DNA of 64,000 nucleotides from the NCBI RefSeq assembly GCF_014204625.1, contig NZ_JACHLU010000002.1:1-64000 (forward strand). Direction: 5' to 3'. The notes below the pieces were generated by a model. It ran no database searches. It saw only the letters and a program-made list of their open reading frames with translations, and was not told the DNA's origin. Of this stretch, positions 17,491 through 30,662 are shown one piece after another. The DNA is from Gillisella vitis. Lineage in GTDB: Bacteria > Pseudomonadota > Alphaproteobacteria > Rhizobiales > Rhizobiaceae. Within the stretch, counting starts at the first letter, position 1, and every line of letters starts with the position of its first letter. The position numbers and the translations under genes were made by a program.

Positions 17491-18537
17491 CTATAGCCCC
17501 GTCCACGCCACCCAGCGGCCATGAAAATCGGCCCGGCCAATCTCGCGTATGTCTCCACCCGGCCAGATTTGCAGGGTGAGGGCAGCGCCGGATTTGCCGT
17601 CGGCCTCCATTTGTAATCGGGCCAGAGGGGCCTTGTCTGTGGCGCGGTCTCCGGCGTTGGCAAGCAGCGCTTCGCCCTGCGCTTTCAGGCTGTCAGGCAG
17701 ATATTGCCAGGCAACAGAATGGTAGACGACATGGAGTTGGCCGTCATGCGGCTCGGACAGCCGCAGTTTTAACCAGTCAATTGCATCGGCACGGGCTACG
17801 GTCAGAGTGTTGCTGGCGGCAATCTCAAGGGCTGCTTTGGTGCGGGTGAGCCGGTCGGTCTGATCTGGCCAGATATAGGCAAAAAGCCGCATCCGGTCGT
17901 CCAGTGATGTGGGGTCGAGAGGGTTGAGATCACATCCCGCCCGCTCAGCCACGGTGATTGTGGCTGCTGGCGGGGCGGGGCCTTGCCAGTCGGGCGCAAG
18001 CAACACTTTTGATGGATCGCCCCATGAGAAATCGCCCAATTGGTAGCCGTAGCGGTCCCATTGCAGGTTCAAACCGGCGCTGGCTCCGACTTCTGACAGT
18101 TTCAAGGGCAGATTGAACATTGCAGCAAGAGTGAGAAAACCCGGCAGCAGCGCACTGGAACGGCGCACTTCATTGGTCTGCGGGGCTGAGTTCAGCCGCT
18201 CCTGCATGAAGGCTTCATTGGCAACACATGCCGAAGACACCGCAGTCCAGAGGGTATCATCATCCACCTCATGCGGTGGATAGGCGGCGGCCAAGTTGTT
18301 GTTCAATCCATTCAGCACCAGAGCGTTTAAGGTGCCAGCCAGCCGGAGGGGCACAGAATCGCCGCTGGATGTGGTGTCGCCCGGCCAGGACAGAATGCGA
18401 TCGGCGATGGGATTATCGTCTGTCAGCCGTGCTGCGGCAAGGCGGCAAAGCCGTGCGGTGAAGGGCGAGCCAAGCGCCTCACAGGATTTGGCCTGATCCA
18501 GAAAAGCATTGCGAACGGAACTCTCGCTGTTTGTCAT
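17491..18537 (-). CDS. DUF2332-family protein
   Basis: A 348-residue cytosolic protein. Conserved blocks include LSEVGASAGLNLQWDRYGYQ (near residues 149-168), typical of the DUF2332 family in actinobacteria and rhizobia, and a later VYHSVAWQYLP. The EVGASAGLNL block resembles a nucleotide-binding loop of SAM-dependent methyltransferases, so a Rossmann-like enzyme is possible, but no function is established. ATG 18537 (MTNSESSVRN) is chosen. It follows the MaoC gene by 2 bp, so the two are almost certainly co-transcribed. Confidence 0.75.
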   Translation of the reverse strand: MTNSESSVRNAFLDQAKSCEALGSPFTARLCRLAAARLTDDNPIADRILSWPGDTTSSGDSVPLRLAGTLNALVLNGLNNNLAAAYPPHEVDDDTLWTAVSSACVANEAFMQERLNSAPQTNEVRRSSALLPGFLTLAAMFNLPLKLSEVGASAGLNLQWDRYGYQLGDFSWGDPSKVLLAPDWQGPAPPAATITVAERAGCDLNPLDPTSLDDRMRLFAYIWPDQTDRLTRTKAALEIAASNTLTVARADAIDWLKLRLSEPHDGQLHVVYHSVAWQYLPDSLKAQGEALLANAGDRATDKAPLARLQMEADGKSGAALTLQIWPGGDIREIGRADFHGRWVAWTGL

Positions 18538-18539
18538 GT

Positions 18540-19028
18540 TTAAACACCGTCTGGTCGGTCTTTGGGGTCGAACTGAATGATGGTTTGCCAAGTGGCGGTC
18601 AGCGCTGGCTTTTGCTCGTTTTCAATCTCGATCGTTACATCATAGGTGGTCATGGCCATGGCGGCACCGCGAAAACGTACGCCCGCGAGAATGAAGTGTC
18701 CCCGAATGCGTGCCCCGCAGCGCACCGGCGAGATCAGGCGTAAGGCTTCAAAGCCATAGTTGATTCCCATGGTTTGCTCGCGCACCACCGGCAGGCAATC
18801 GTAATGCATGGTGGACAGCAGCGATACGGTCAGAAATCCATGGGCGATCGTGCCGCCAAACGGGCTTTCTGCCTTGGCGCGCCCGGGGTCGGTGTGGATA
18901 AACTGAAAGTCATCCGTGGCTTTGGCAAAATTGTCGATCATGGTTTGATCGATGGTGATCCACCGGGAAACACCCAATTCCTGGCCAACAAGACCAGAGA
19001 CTTCAGACAGAGAAATTTCGCGTGGCAT
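18540..19028 (-). CDS. MaoC-family enoyl-CoA hydratase
   Basis: A 162-residue hot-dog-fold protein. The R-hydratase signature is present as DDFQFIHTDPGRAK with the catalytic Asp and His, followed by FGGTIAHGFLTVSLL. It should hydrate (R)-specific enoyl-CoA or act on a related acyl-CoA. The ATG is preceded by GAGAGGGCAT. The next gene, DUF2332, follows within 2 bp. The upstream gap to glgX holds a complete family B repeat. The acyl substrate cannot be read from the sequence. Confidence 0.87.
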   Translation of the reverse strand: MPREISLSEVSGLVGQELGVSRWITIDQTMIDNFAKATDDFQFIHTDPGRAKAESPFGGTIAHGFLTVSLLSTMHYDCLPVVREQTMGINYGFEALRLISPVRCGARIRGHFILAGVRFRGAAMAMTTYDVTIEIENEQKPALTATWQTIIQFDPKDRPDGV

Positions 19029-19106
19029 AATGCCCTCTCATTTCTGCGCAATAGCGGAACCCCGAAACCGGAGGAGGTTCATCTGTTTATAAAATGCGCT
19101 CACATT

Positions 19107-19208
19107 AGAGCATCGGCTGAAAAGTGGAAACCGGTTTTCAGATAAATCCGATGCGTAAACAAAAACTTAGAGTCTCGTGCCGATTCCGGCTTTCGGTTAG
19201 ATACTCTA
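19107..19208 (+). repeat. Family B two-hairpin repeat (copy 3)
   Basis: The first hairpin runs from GCATCGGCTGAAAAGTGG to ATCCGATGC. A spacer GTAAACAAAAACT follows, then a second hairpin from TAGAGTCTCG to GATACTCTA. It lies 3 bp beyond the glgX stop codon, where it may end the glycogen operon transcript. Confidence 0.8.
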
Positions 19209-19211
19209 AGA

Positions 19212-21158
19212 TCATGACGTTTGGTCTTCAATCAGGAGCTTTACGGATCGCGGCTCTATATCCTGTTGCGAGCCGACCGCACCCGTCATCATATCACGCC
19301 ATTGTCCATTCGACAGAGTTGGAAGTGTGAGCGAAAACCCATTGCCACGATTGAGGAGAATGGCAAGGCGCACCATTCTCTTGCTCTGCTGATCCAGTGT
19401 GGGGAAAACCAGCCCGAGAAACTGCCCGTTCTGTTCTTCCCAGTCTTTCACCTGCATGGTCTGACCAGACGCCGATAACCATTGCACATCGCTGTCCAGG
19501 AAAAAATCAACATCACGCAGGCCGACAAACCGTTTGCGCAGAGCCGCAAGGGCTGCGGTGAGATTGACGAGATCAGCATCCAGTTTTGACCAGTCGAGCC
19601 AGGTGATGGCATTGTCCTGACAATAGGCATTGTTATTACCGTTCTGACTGCGCCCGCCTTCGTCGCCTGCCGTCAGCATGATCCAGCCCTTTGAGGCAAA
19701 CAGCGTGGAGAGCAGGGCGGCGAGATCGCGTTTGCGGGCGGTCAAAATCGCATGGTCTTCGGTTTCGCCTTCCGCGCCATTGTTCCAGCTGTGATTGTCA
19801 TTGTGGCCATCGCGGTTATCCTCGCCATTGGCCTCATTGTGCTTATGGGCATAGGCGACCAGATCATGCAGGGTAAAACCATCATGGGCGGCGATAAAAT
19901 TGACACTGCGGGTCGCGGTTGCGCCATTGCGGGCAAAAATGTCGGAGGAGCCAGCCAGAGCGGTGGCCATTTGTCCGGTCATGTAAGCGTCACCGCGCCA
20001 GAACCTGCGCATCACATCACGGGCACGGTCATTCCACTCCAGAAAGGTGGAGGGGAAATTGCCAAGCTGATAGCCGCCGGGGCCAATATCCCAAGGCTCG
20101 GCAATCATGATCCGGTCACGCAAAACATCATCGTTGAGCATGGCCGAGAGCGTTTCGCCTTCCGCATCAAAGCCTGTGGCCGTGCGTCCCAGAACCGGAG
20201 CCAGATCAAAACGGAAGCCATCGACCCCGGCGTTTGCCACAAAATGCCGCAAGCTATCGATGATCAATTGACGCACCTGCGGATGGTCACAGGCCACCGT
20301 ATTGCCGCAGCCGGTGTCATTGACCAAGGCGCCCGGCTGGTCTGGCAGGTGGCGGTAATAGCTGAGGTTATCCAGCCCGCGCATTGACAGCGTTGCCCCC
20401 TCACGGTCGCTTTCGCCGGTGTGGTTGAACACCAGATCCAGCAGGATGCCGATACCTTCTGCATGCAGGGCGGCCACAGCGTCGCGCAATTCTTTCAGCC
20501 CGCCGGGGCACAGGCGTGGATCAAGTGCCATAAACGCAACCGGGTTATAGCCCCAGCTGTTGTGCAGTCCAAGGGTGCCAAGATGGCGCTCATCAATCCA
20601 TGCGGTAATCGGTAGCAGCTCAACGGCATCCACGCCGATATGTTTGAGATGGGCGATAATGGCTGGATGGGCAAGGGCTGCCACGGTGCCACGCATCGCG
20701 TCTGGCACATCGGGATGCAGCATGGTGAAGCCACGCACGCTGACCTCGTAGATAAAACCGCCGGGCGGCAGGCGAGGTGGTTCAATTTTCGCTGGGGTGA
20801 GGGTGGTTAAAATCGCTTTCGGCATCAGCGGGGCAGTGTCAAAGCCAAATTGCGACAGGCGCTGATCGTGCTGGAAGGGCCGGTCCAGAACCAAAGCATA
20901 AGGATCAATCAGCAGTTTGGAAGGATCAAACCAGAGGCCATTGTCAGGATCATAACGACCGGATGCACGATAGCCATAGCGCGCACCAGATTGAAGCCCA
21001 TCAACGGTGAGACGATGAAAACCATCATCGCCACGCACCATCGCAAGGCGGCGTTCCTGATCATCATCAAACAGACATAGCTCTAACTGGTCTGCGTGAC
21101 GAGAGAAGACCGCAAAGTCCGCTCCCGTCGCTGTCAATGTCGCGGTGCCGCCTGCCAT
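19212..21158 (-). CDS. glgX: Glycogen debranching enzyme
   Basis: A 648-residue GH13 isoamylase-type enzyme. An N-terminal CBM48-like domain (about 1-110) is followed by the catalytic barrel. The nucleophile Asp is in GFRFDLAP (near 318), the acid/base Glu in IAEPWDIG (near 354) and the third Asp in AAHDGFTLHD (near 423). It removes the short branches left by glycogen phosphorylase. It is the last gene of the operon, 9 bp after pgm. The start MAGGTATLTATGADF gives a protein of usual length. Confidence 0.93.
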   Translation of the reverse strand: MAGGTATLTATGADFAVFSRHADQLELCLFDDDQERRLAMVRGDDGFHRLTVDGLQSGARYGYRASGRYDPDNGLWFDPSKLLIDPYALVLDRPFQHDQRLSQFGFDTAPLMPKAILTTLTPAKIEPPRLPPGGFIYEVSVRGFTMLHPDVPDAMRGTVAALAHPAIIAHLKHIGVDAVELLPITAWIDERHLGTLGLHNSWGYNPVAFMALDPRLCPGGLKELRDAVAALHAEGIGILLDLVFNHTGESDREGATLSMRGLDNLSYYRHLPDQPGALVNDTGCGNTVACDHPQVRQLIIDSLRHFVANAGVDGFRFDLAPVLGRTATGFDAEGETLSAMLNDDVLRDRIMIAEPWDIGPGGYQLGNFPSTFLEWNDRARDVMRRFWRGDAYMTGQMATALAGSSDIFARNGATATRSVNFIAAHDGFTLHDLVAYAHKHNEANGEDNRDGHNDNHSWNNGAEGETEDHAILTARKRDLAALLSTLFASKGWIMLTAGDEGGRSQNGNNNAYCQDNAITWLDWSKLDADLVNLTAALAALRKRFVGLRDVDFFLDSDVQWLSASGQTMQVKDWEEQNGQFLGLVFPTLDQQSKRMVRLAILLNRGNGFSLTLPTLSNGQWRDMMTGAVGSQQDIEPRSVKLLIEDQTS

Positions 21159-21167
21159 TGGCTTTGA

Positions 21168-24240
<3,073 letters not shown>

Positions 24241-24244
24241 CAGG

Positions 24245-25513
24245 TTACAGGTCCAGCTTGTCGATCATCGCCTGGGTAATCAGGCAGATTCCATTTTCAG
24301 ACCGGCGGAAGCGCTTGGCATCCATTTCCGGGTCCTCGCCCACAATCAGCCCCTCGGGAATGACCACGCCATGGTCGATCACCACATTGGTCAGGCGCGC
24401 GTGGCGGCCAATCATCACCTTTGGCAAAATCACGGCCCCTTCAAGGCGCGAATAGGAATTGGCCCGCACACCCGTAAACAGCAGGCTCTTATAGAGTGCC
24501 GAGCCAGAGATGATGCAATCGCCCGACACCAGTGAGGAGATGGCCGAGCCGCGACGGCCTTCGTCATCATGGACAAATTTGGCTGGCGGATTGATTTCGG
24601 CATAGGTCCAGATCGGCCAGGATTTATCATAGATGTCCAGCTCCGGCACAATGTCAGTCAGATCGACATTGGCCTGCCAATAGGCATCAATGGTGCCGAC
24701 ATCGCGCCAATAGGGGGTCTTCTCAAAATCAGACCGCACGCAGGAATTGGCAAAGCGATGGGCCACGGCTTTGCCGTTTTCGACGATATAGGGAATGATG
24801 TCCTTGCCAAAATCCCGGCTGGAATTGGGATCGCAAGCATCGCGCCGCAAACAATCCATCAGGAATTTGGTGTGGAACACGTAAATGCCCATCGAGGCCA
24901 GCGCCATGCTCTCATTGCCGGGAATGCCCGGCGGATCGGCTGGCTTTTCGACGAAGGCAATGATATTGTCCTTATCGTCGACATGCATCACGCCAAAGCC
25001 GGTGGCCTCCAGGCGCGGCACCTCCATGCAGCCAATGGTGACATCTGCGCCACTATCAACATGCTGCTGAAGCATCAGCTCATAGTCCATTTTATAGATA
25101 TGGTCGCCGGCCAGAATCACCATATATTCGGGACCATAAGGCTCAATAATATCAATGTTCTGAAACACGGCATCGGCTGTGCCTTCATACCATTGCGTCT
25201 CCGACACGCGCTGGCTGGCGGGCAGAATATCAAAGCTTTCATTGCGCTCGGGCCGCAGAAAATCCCAGCCGCGCTGCAAATGGCGGATCAGCGAATGGGC
25301 CTTGTATTGCGTGGCCACGCCAATGCGGCGAATGCCGGAATTGAGGGCGTTGGAGAGCGCAAAATCAATAATCCGGGCCTTGCCACCAAAATAAACGGCA
25401 GGCTTGGCGCGCCGGTCTGTCAGCTCTTTCAGGCGGCTGCCACGGCCGCCTGCCAGCACATAGGCCATGGCATCACGGGCCAGCGGTTGAATTCTTTTTG
25501 TCGTCGTCGTCAT
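24245..25513 (-). CDS. glgC: Glucose-1-phosphate adenylyltransferase
   Basis: A 422-residue nucleotidyltransferase. [20 protein letters not shown] (residues 21-40) is the ADP-glucose pyrophosphorylase signature, with effector-site Arg/Lys residues at the N-terminus. A C-terminal left-handed beta-helix follows from about residue 300. It makes ADP-glucose and is the committed, allosterically controlled step of glycogen synthesis. It sits 16 bp after glgB with a GGAGGGCAT ribosome site. The length is as expected for rhizobial GlgC. Confidence 0.96.
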   Translation of the reverse strand: MTTTTKRIQPLARDAMAYVLAGGRGSRLKELTDRRAKPAVYFGGKARIIDFALSNALNSGIRRIGVATQYKAHSLIRHLQRGWDFLRPERNESFDILPASQRVSETQWYEGTADAVFQNIDIIEPYGPEYMVILAGDHIYKMDYELMLQQHVDSGADVTIGCMEVPRLEATGFGVMHVDDKDNIIAFVEKPADPPGIPGNESMALASMGIYVFHTKFLMDCLRRDACDPNSSRDFGKDIIPYIVENGKAVAHRFANSCVRSDFEKTPYWRDVGTIDAYWQANVDLTDIVPELDIYDKSWPIWTYAEINPPAKFVHDDEGRRGSAISSLVSGDCIISGSALYKSLLFTGVRANSYSRLEGAVILPKVMIGRHARLTNVVIDHGVVIPEGLIVGEDPEMDAKRFRRSENGICLITQAMIDKLDL

Positions 25514-25529
25514 GAAATGCCCTCCCGCA

Positions 25530-27743
25530 TTAAAGTTCCAGCTCCAGCATAATCACGGCCAGGGGTGGCAATGACAGGCTTGCTGCCGCCCATCCCTGAT
25601 CCTGAGGCACCGCCTCCACGCGACCGCCATTGCCCTTGCCGCTGCCGCCATAAATCTCGGCATCGGTATTGAGAATCTCGCGCCAACGCCCAGCCGTTGG
25701 CAGCGGTACCTTATAGTTTTCGTGATAAACCGGCGTCAGATTGGCAATCACGGCGATCGGTCTGGCATCGGGTGCCTTGCGCAGCCACGCAAAGACCGAT
25801 TGCTCGACATCATCGCTGATCAGCCATTCAAAACCGTCGCCCTCGCAGTCGCGGGCATGAAGCGTCGGCTTGTTGCGATAGGTCAGGTTGAGATCACGCA
25901 CCAGTCTGCGCATCCCTTCATGGAGAGGGTATTGCAGCAGGTTCCAGTCCAGCGCGCGTTTTTCGCTCCATTCGCTCCATTGGGCAAACTCCTGTCCCAT
26001 GAACAGCAACTTTTTGCCGGGATAGCCCCACATGAAGGCGTAATAGGCGCGCAGGTTGGCAAATTTCTGCCAGTCATCGCCGGGCATTTTGGCAATCATC
26101 GAGCCTTTGCCATGCACCACTTCATCATGGGAAATCGGCAGCACAAAATTTTCGCTGAAGGCATAGAGCAGGCCAAACGTGATTTCCTGATGGTGGAACT
26201 TGCGATGCACGGGGTCACGGGCAAAAAAGCTCAACGTGTCATGCATGAAACCCATGTTCCACTTGAAACCAAAGCCAAGGCCGCCCTCATGCACCGGCTG
26301 CGATACCTTGGGCCAGGAGGTGCTTTCCTCGGCAATGGTCATCATCTGCGGATGAGCGGCATAGACCTGCTCATTCATTTTTTGCAAAAAGCGCACCGAT
26401 TCCAGATTTTCCCGCCCGCCATATTCGTTGGGAATCCATTCGCCATCTTTTCTCGAATAGTCGAGATAGAGCATCGAGGCCACGGCATCGACGCGCAGGC
26501 CATCCAGATGGAATTTTTCGCCCCAATAGATCGCATTGTTGACCAGATAGGACATCACCTCGATCCGACCGAAGTTGTAGATGGCGGTGTTCCAGTCCGG
26601 GTGAAAGCCCTGACGGGGGTCTTCGTGCTCATAGAGGGCGGTGCCGTCAAACTGGCGAAGCCCGTGGGCGTCGGTGGGAAAATGCGCAGGCACCCAATCC
26701 AGCAGCACGCCAATGCCCACTTTGTGGCAGCCATTGACGAAGCGGGCAAAGCCCTCGGGGTCGCCAAACCGCGCACTTGGTGCATAAAGCCCGGTGGTCT
26801 GATAGCCCCAGGAGGGGTCATAAGGGTGCTCGCTGATCGGCAGAAACTCGATATGGGTAAAGCCCATATCGACGCAATAAGGGATCAGCCGCTCTGCCAT
26901 TTCATCCCAGTTGAGAAACGTGCCATCGTCGCGCAACTGCCATGAACCGGCGTGGACCTCATAAATCGACATGGGCTGGCGACGCTTATCAACGCTGCCC
27001 CAATGTTTGATATGATCATCATCTTCCCATTTTTGCGAAAGCTCCGCCGCCGTCACCGAGGCGGTCTGGGGACGCAGCTCGCTACGGCGGGCAAAGGGAT
27101 CAGCTTTCAGCGGCAAAACACCGCCATCAATGCCGATGATTTCAAATTTATATTTGGCACCGGGCCGAATGTCGGGAGCAAAAATCTCCCAGATTCCTGT
27201 GTCGCGGCGAAGCCGCATCACATGGCGACGGCCATCCCACTCATTAAAATCGCCAACCACCGAAACCCGCTTGGCATTGGGTGCCCAGACGGCAAAGTGA
27301 AAGCCATCTGCGCCCTGATGGTTGATCGGATGCGCACCCATTTTGTCAAACAGGCGCAAATGTGAGCCTTCGCGGACAAAATAATCATCCATCGGGCCAA
27401 GCACCGGGCCGAAGCTGTACGGGTCAGTCACCGACCATTCCACATCGCCACGGGTGGCGCGGTAGCGCAGCGGCTGAATGGATTTGACGGCAACGATGCC
27501 GGTGAAAAACCCTGCCGGATCAAGGCAGGTCAACTCACCCAGCATGGAGCCATCCAGCGCCATGGCGGTGACGGTTTCGGCCCCCGGAATGAAGCAGCGG
27601 GCCACCAGCCCGTCCACGCATTCATGCACGCCAAGCACAGCGAAGGGATCGGTGTGCATACCAGCCAAAATCGCCTCAACAACAGCCGAATCGGGAGCCA
27701 CGGGTTCGGCAGACAGTTCCGCCTGCTTGCTTGGTTTTCTCAT
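25530..27743 (-). CDS. glgB: 1,4-alpha-glucan branching enzyme
   Basis: A 737-residue GH13 enzyme. Two N-terminal CBM48-type modules (about 25-120 and 125-225) are followed by the catalytic barrel, with nucleophile Asp in [18 protein letters not shown] (near 418) and acid Glu in [11 protein letters not shown] (near 470). It introduces alpha-1,6 branches. Its ATG overlaps the glgP stop in an ATGA arrangement (27741-27745), so phosphorylase and branching enzyme are translationally coupled. The full two-module form is retained. Confidence 0.96.
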   Translation of the reverse strand: MRKPSKQAELSAEPVAPDSAVVEAILAGMHTDPFAVLGVHECVDGLVARCFIPGAETVTAMALDGSMLGELTCLDPAGFFTGIVAVKSIQPLRYRATRGDVEWSVTDPYSFGPVLGPMDDYFVREGSHLRLFDKMGAHPINHQGADGFHFAVWAPNAKRVSVVGDFNEWDGRRHVMRLRRDTGIWEIFAPDIRPGAKYKFEIIGIDGGVLPLKADPFARRSELRPQTASVTAAELSQKWEDDDHIKHWGSVDKRRQPMSIYEVHAGSWQLRDDGTFLNWDEMAERLIPYCVDMGFTHIEFLPISEHPYDPSWGYQTTGLYAPSARFGDPEGFARFVNGCHKVGIGVLLDWVPAHFPTDAHGLRQFDGTALYEHEDPRQGFHPDWNTAIYNFGRIEVMSYLVNNAIYWGEKFHLDGLRVDAVASMLYLDYSRKDGEWIPNEYGGRENLESVRFLQKMNEQVYAAHPQMMTIAEESTSWPKVSQPVHEGGLGFGFKWNMGFMHDTLSFFARDPVHRKFHHQEITFGLLYAFSENFVLPISHDEVVHGKGSMIAKMPGDDWQKFANLRAYYAFMWGYPGKKLLFMGQEFAQWSEWSEKRALDWNLLQYPLHEGMRRLVRDLNLTYRNKPTLHARDCEGDGFEWLISDDVEQSVFAWLRKAPDARPIAVIANLTPVYHENYKVPLPTAGRWREILNTDAEIYGGSGKGNGGRVEAVPQDQGWAAASLSLPPLAVIMLELEL

Positions 27744-30214
27744 CAGGCTCTCCAGATGTCGGCCGTATATTGCTTGATCGTCCGATCAGAAGAAAACCAA
27801 CCCATGCGGGCAGTGTTGAAAATCGTTTTGGAGTTCCAGGCATCGCGGTCGAGCCAGACCGCGTCAACGGTGCGCTGGGCGCTGGCATAGGCGTCGAAAT
27901 CAGCGGCCACCATGAACCAGTCGTGATTGTAAAGCCCGTCGACCAACTCTGCGAAGCGGTTCCGATCATCGGGTGAGAAGACGCCGGAGGCAATGGCCGA
28001 CAGGGCCTGCGACAACTCACGCGAATGCTCGATGATGGCGCGGGGATTGTGGCCTTCTTCCCGCACCTTGCCGACCTCTTCGGCCGTCATGCCGAAGATG
28101 AAAATATTCTCATCACCCACATGGTCGCGCATTTCCACATTGGCCCCATCCAGCGTGCCGATGGTCAAGGCACCGTTGAGGGCAAATTTCATATTGCCAG
28201 TGCCGGATGCTTCCATGCCCGCGGTGGAAATCTGCTCGGACAGGTCGGCGGCGGGCACCATGATTTCGGCCAGCGACACATTGTAATTGGGAATGAACAC
28301 CACCTTCAACAATCCGCGTACCGATGGGTCGTTGTTGATGACACGGGCGACATCATTGGCCAGTTTGATGATCAGCTTGGCATTGTGATAACTCGGTGCC
28401 GCCTTGCCTGCAAACAGCTTGACACGCGGCACCCAGTCCCGTTCAGGATGGGAGCGGATCTGGTCATAGAGTGCCACGGTTTCAATGATGTTGAGAAGCT
28501 GGCGCTTGTATTCATGGATGCGCTTGATCTGAATGTCGAACATCGCCGACGGATCAAGCCGGATGCCCATGCGGCTGGCCACCAGATTGGAGAGCTGCTG
28601 CTTGTTGGCGCGCTTGATGGCTGCGAATTTCTCCTGAAATGCACTGTCGTGGGCGAAAGCGTCCAGCGCTGTCAGCTTTTCGGCATCGTCCATGAAATCG
28701 TCGCCAATGGCGTCGCGGATCAGCGATGTCAGGCCGGGGTTGCACTGCATCAGCCAGCGGCGGGGGGTAATGCCATTGGTCTTGTTGTTGATGCGGTCGG
28801 GATAGAGTTTGTGCAGGTCGGCAAACACCGTTTCCTTCATCAGCTCAGTGTGCAGGGCCGAGACGCCGTTGATGGAATGCGAGCCCATGAAGGCCAGATT
28901 GCCCATACGCACGCGCCGGTCGCCGCTTTCATCAATCAGGGAAATGCTGGTGATTTCCTGATCATTGAAATTCTTTTCCTTGCGGGCTTCCACCAGACAT
29001 TTGGCATTGATGGCGTAAACAATCTGCATATGGCGTGGCAACAGCCGCTCAAACAGCGGCACGGGCCAGCTTTCCAGCGCCTCTGGCAGCAATGTGTGAT
29101 TGGTGTAGGAGAAGGTGCCCTTGGTGATGTCCCAGGCCGTGTCAAAATCCAGACCATGAATATCGCAGAGCTGACGCATCAATTCGGCAACGGACACCGC
29201 CGGATGGGTATCGTTGAGCTGAATGGCCACTTTTTGCGGCAGATCGCTCAACGCATTGCCCTGTTGCAGGTGGCGGCGCACAATGTCCTGCAAGGATGCC
29301 GAGCAGAAGAAATATTCCTGTCGCAGGCGCAATTCCTGCCCCGCCGGAGTGGCATCGGCGGGATAGAGCACGCGGGTCAGGCTTTCGGCCCGGTTGCTTT
29401 CGCGCAACGCGCCGATATGGTCGCCCGCGTTGAAGGCGTCGAGCAAAATCGGGTCGATGGGTTGCGCTGACCACAGACGCAGGGTGTTGATGCGCGCACC
29501 GCGCCAACCGACAATGGGCGTATCAAACGCCATGGCGATGACGCGCTCGCTTGGCTTCCACACATGGCGAATATCATCGGTGCCGTTATTGCTGGTGTTT
29601 ATGGTTTCCACGCCGCCGCCAAAGCCGATTTCATAGGAACTTTCCCGGCGCTCAAACTCCCACGGATTGCCGTGGGCCAGCCATGTTTCGGGCAATTCCA
29701 CCTGCCAGCCATCGGCCATCTGCTGGCGAAACAGGCCGTGCACATAGCGAATGCCATAGCCATAAGCGGGAATATTCACCGTGGCCATGCTTTCCATGAA
29801 GCAGGCAGCCAGACGGCCAAGACCGCCATTGCCCAGCGCGGCATCGGGCTCAAGGCCGGCAATCACGGCCATATCCACACCCAGCGAGCCAAGCGCTTCG
29901 CGGATTTCGTCCATCAGGCCAAGATTGCTCATGGCATCGCGCATCAGGCGGCCAATGAGAAATTCCAGTGACAGATAATAGACCCGCTTGGCATTGGTTG
30001 CATAGGTCTCACGGGTGGATTCCATCCAGCGATCAATAATCCGATCCCTTACCACCAGAATGGTGGCGGTCAGCCAGTCATGAGGTTTGGCAACCTTGGC
30101 GTCCTTGCCAATGCCATAGGTCAGCCGTTCGATAATTTCGGCAGCCAGAGTTTCCGGGTTGGAAACGCGCTTTGCTGGAAGCGGGAGATCAGCCTTGGGA
30201 AGATTTTTAATCAT
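27743..30214 (-). CDS. glgP: Glycogen/maltodextrin phosphorylase
   Basis: An 823-residue GT35 phosphorylase. The N-terminal region holds GDAALGNGGLGRLAAC-like sequence (PDAALGNGGLGRLAACFMES). The PLP-binding Lys is in EASGTGNMKFALNGA (near 675). It releases glucose-1-phosphate from glycogen ends. ATG 30214 (MIKNLPKADLPLPAKRV) is preferred over 30292, because the extra residues are not family-like. First gene of the glycogen operon; its upstream gap contains two family B repeats and no other gene. Confidence 0.95.
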   Translation of the reverse strand: MIKNLPKADLPLPAKRVSNPETLAAEIIERLTYGIGKDAKVAKPHDWLTATILVVRDRIIDRWMESTRETYATNAKRVYYLSLEFLIGRLMRDAMSNLGLMDEIREALGSLGVDMAVIAGLEPDAALGNGGLGRLAACFMESMATVNIPAYGYGIRYVHGLFRQQMADGWQVELPETWLAHGNPWEFERRESSYEIGFGGGVETINTSNNGTDDIRHVWKPSERVIAMAFDTPIVGWRGARINTLRLWSAQPIDPILLDAFNAGDHIGALRESNRAESLTRVLYPADATPAGQELRLRQEYFFCSASLQDIVRRHLQQGNALSDLPQKVAIQLNDTHPAVSVAELMRQLCDIHGLDFDTAWDITKGTFSYTNHTLLPEALESWPVPLFERLLPRHMQIVYAINAKCLVEARKEKNFNDQEITSISLIDESGDRRVRMGNLAFMGSHSINGVSALHTELMKETVFADLHKLYPDRINNKTNGITPRRWLMQCNPGLTSLIRDAIGDDFMDDAEKLTALDAFAHDSAFQEKFAAIKRANKQQLSNLVASRMGIRLDPSAMFDIQIKRIHEYKRQLLNIIETVALYDQIRSHPERDWVPRVKLFAGKAAPSYHNAKLIIKLANDVARVINNDPSVRGLLKVVFIPNYNVSLAEIMVPAADLSEQISTAGMEASGTGNMKFALNGALTIGTLDGANVEMRDHVGDENIFIFGMTAEEVGKVREEGHNPRAIIEHSRELSQALSAIASGVFSPDDRNRFAELVDGLYNHDWFMVAADFDAYASAQRTVDAVWLDRDAWNSKTIFNTARMGWFSSDRTIKQYTADIWRA

Positions 30215-30397
30215 GACGGTCGCCACATGGTGAGAATGAACGGGCAGGGCGCAAGAACCGGACAGTGTGCAACGCAAACCACCAGCCAGCACAGTTTATG
30301 CATCCTTGGTGAGCCGTGGCAACAGCCTATTTTGGAAAGATGAAGTATAACCGTTGGTTGAGGGGATGTTCAGCCGCAGAACGATTGCTGCCATACA

Positions 30398-30497
30398 GCA
30401 TCGGACCGAAAAGTGGGAACCGGTTTTCGGAAAAATCCGATGCGAAAACAAAAGCCTAGAGCATTGTGCCGATTCCGAATTTCGGCACGATGCTCTA
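30398..30497 (+). repeat. Family B two-hairpin repeat (copy 4, full length)
   Basis: The first hairpin runs from GCATCGGACCGAAAAGTGGG to AAAAATCCGATGC. Then comes GAAAACAAAAGCC, and the second hairpin runs from TAGAGCATTGTGCCG to CGGCACGATGCTCTA. This is the cleanest copy of the family. It lies in the 445-bp gap between glgP and the TadG-like gene, with copy 5 beginning about 67 bp further on. Confidence 0.85.
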
Positions 30498-30563
30498 GTG
30501 TTTTAAAGCCGCGATGGGGTGGGCAAAAGCCCCGTAGCGCAGTGGCGGGAAACATTGGCTGGA

Positions 30564-30662
30564 GTTTGTCAGGGAAAAATGGAATCCGGTTTTTCTGATC
30601 AGACAAACGAAAACAAAGGAATCGAGAGTCCGTCTGGTTCAATCTGAACCTGACAGACTCTA
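30564..30662 (+). repeat. Diverged family B repeat (copy 5) overlapping a stop codon
   Basis: The layout matches copy 4: hairpin GTTTGTC to GACAAAC, spacer GAAAACAAAGGAATC, and hairpin AGAGTCCGTCTGGTTC to GAACCTGACAGACTCTA. The stem sequences differ on both sides in matched fashion. The last three bases are the TAG stop codon of the TadG-like gene on the opposite strand. Confidence 0.65.
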
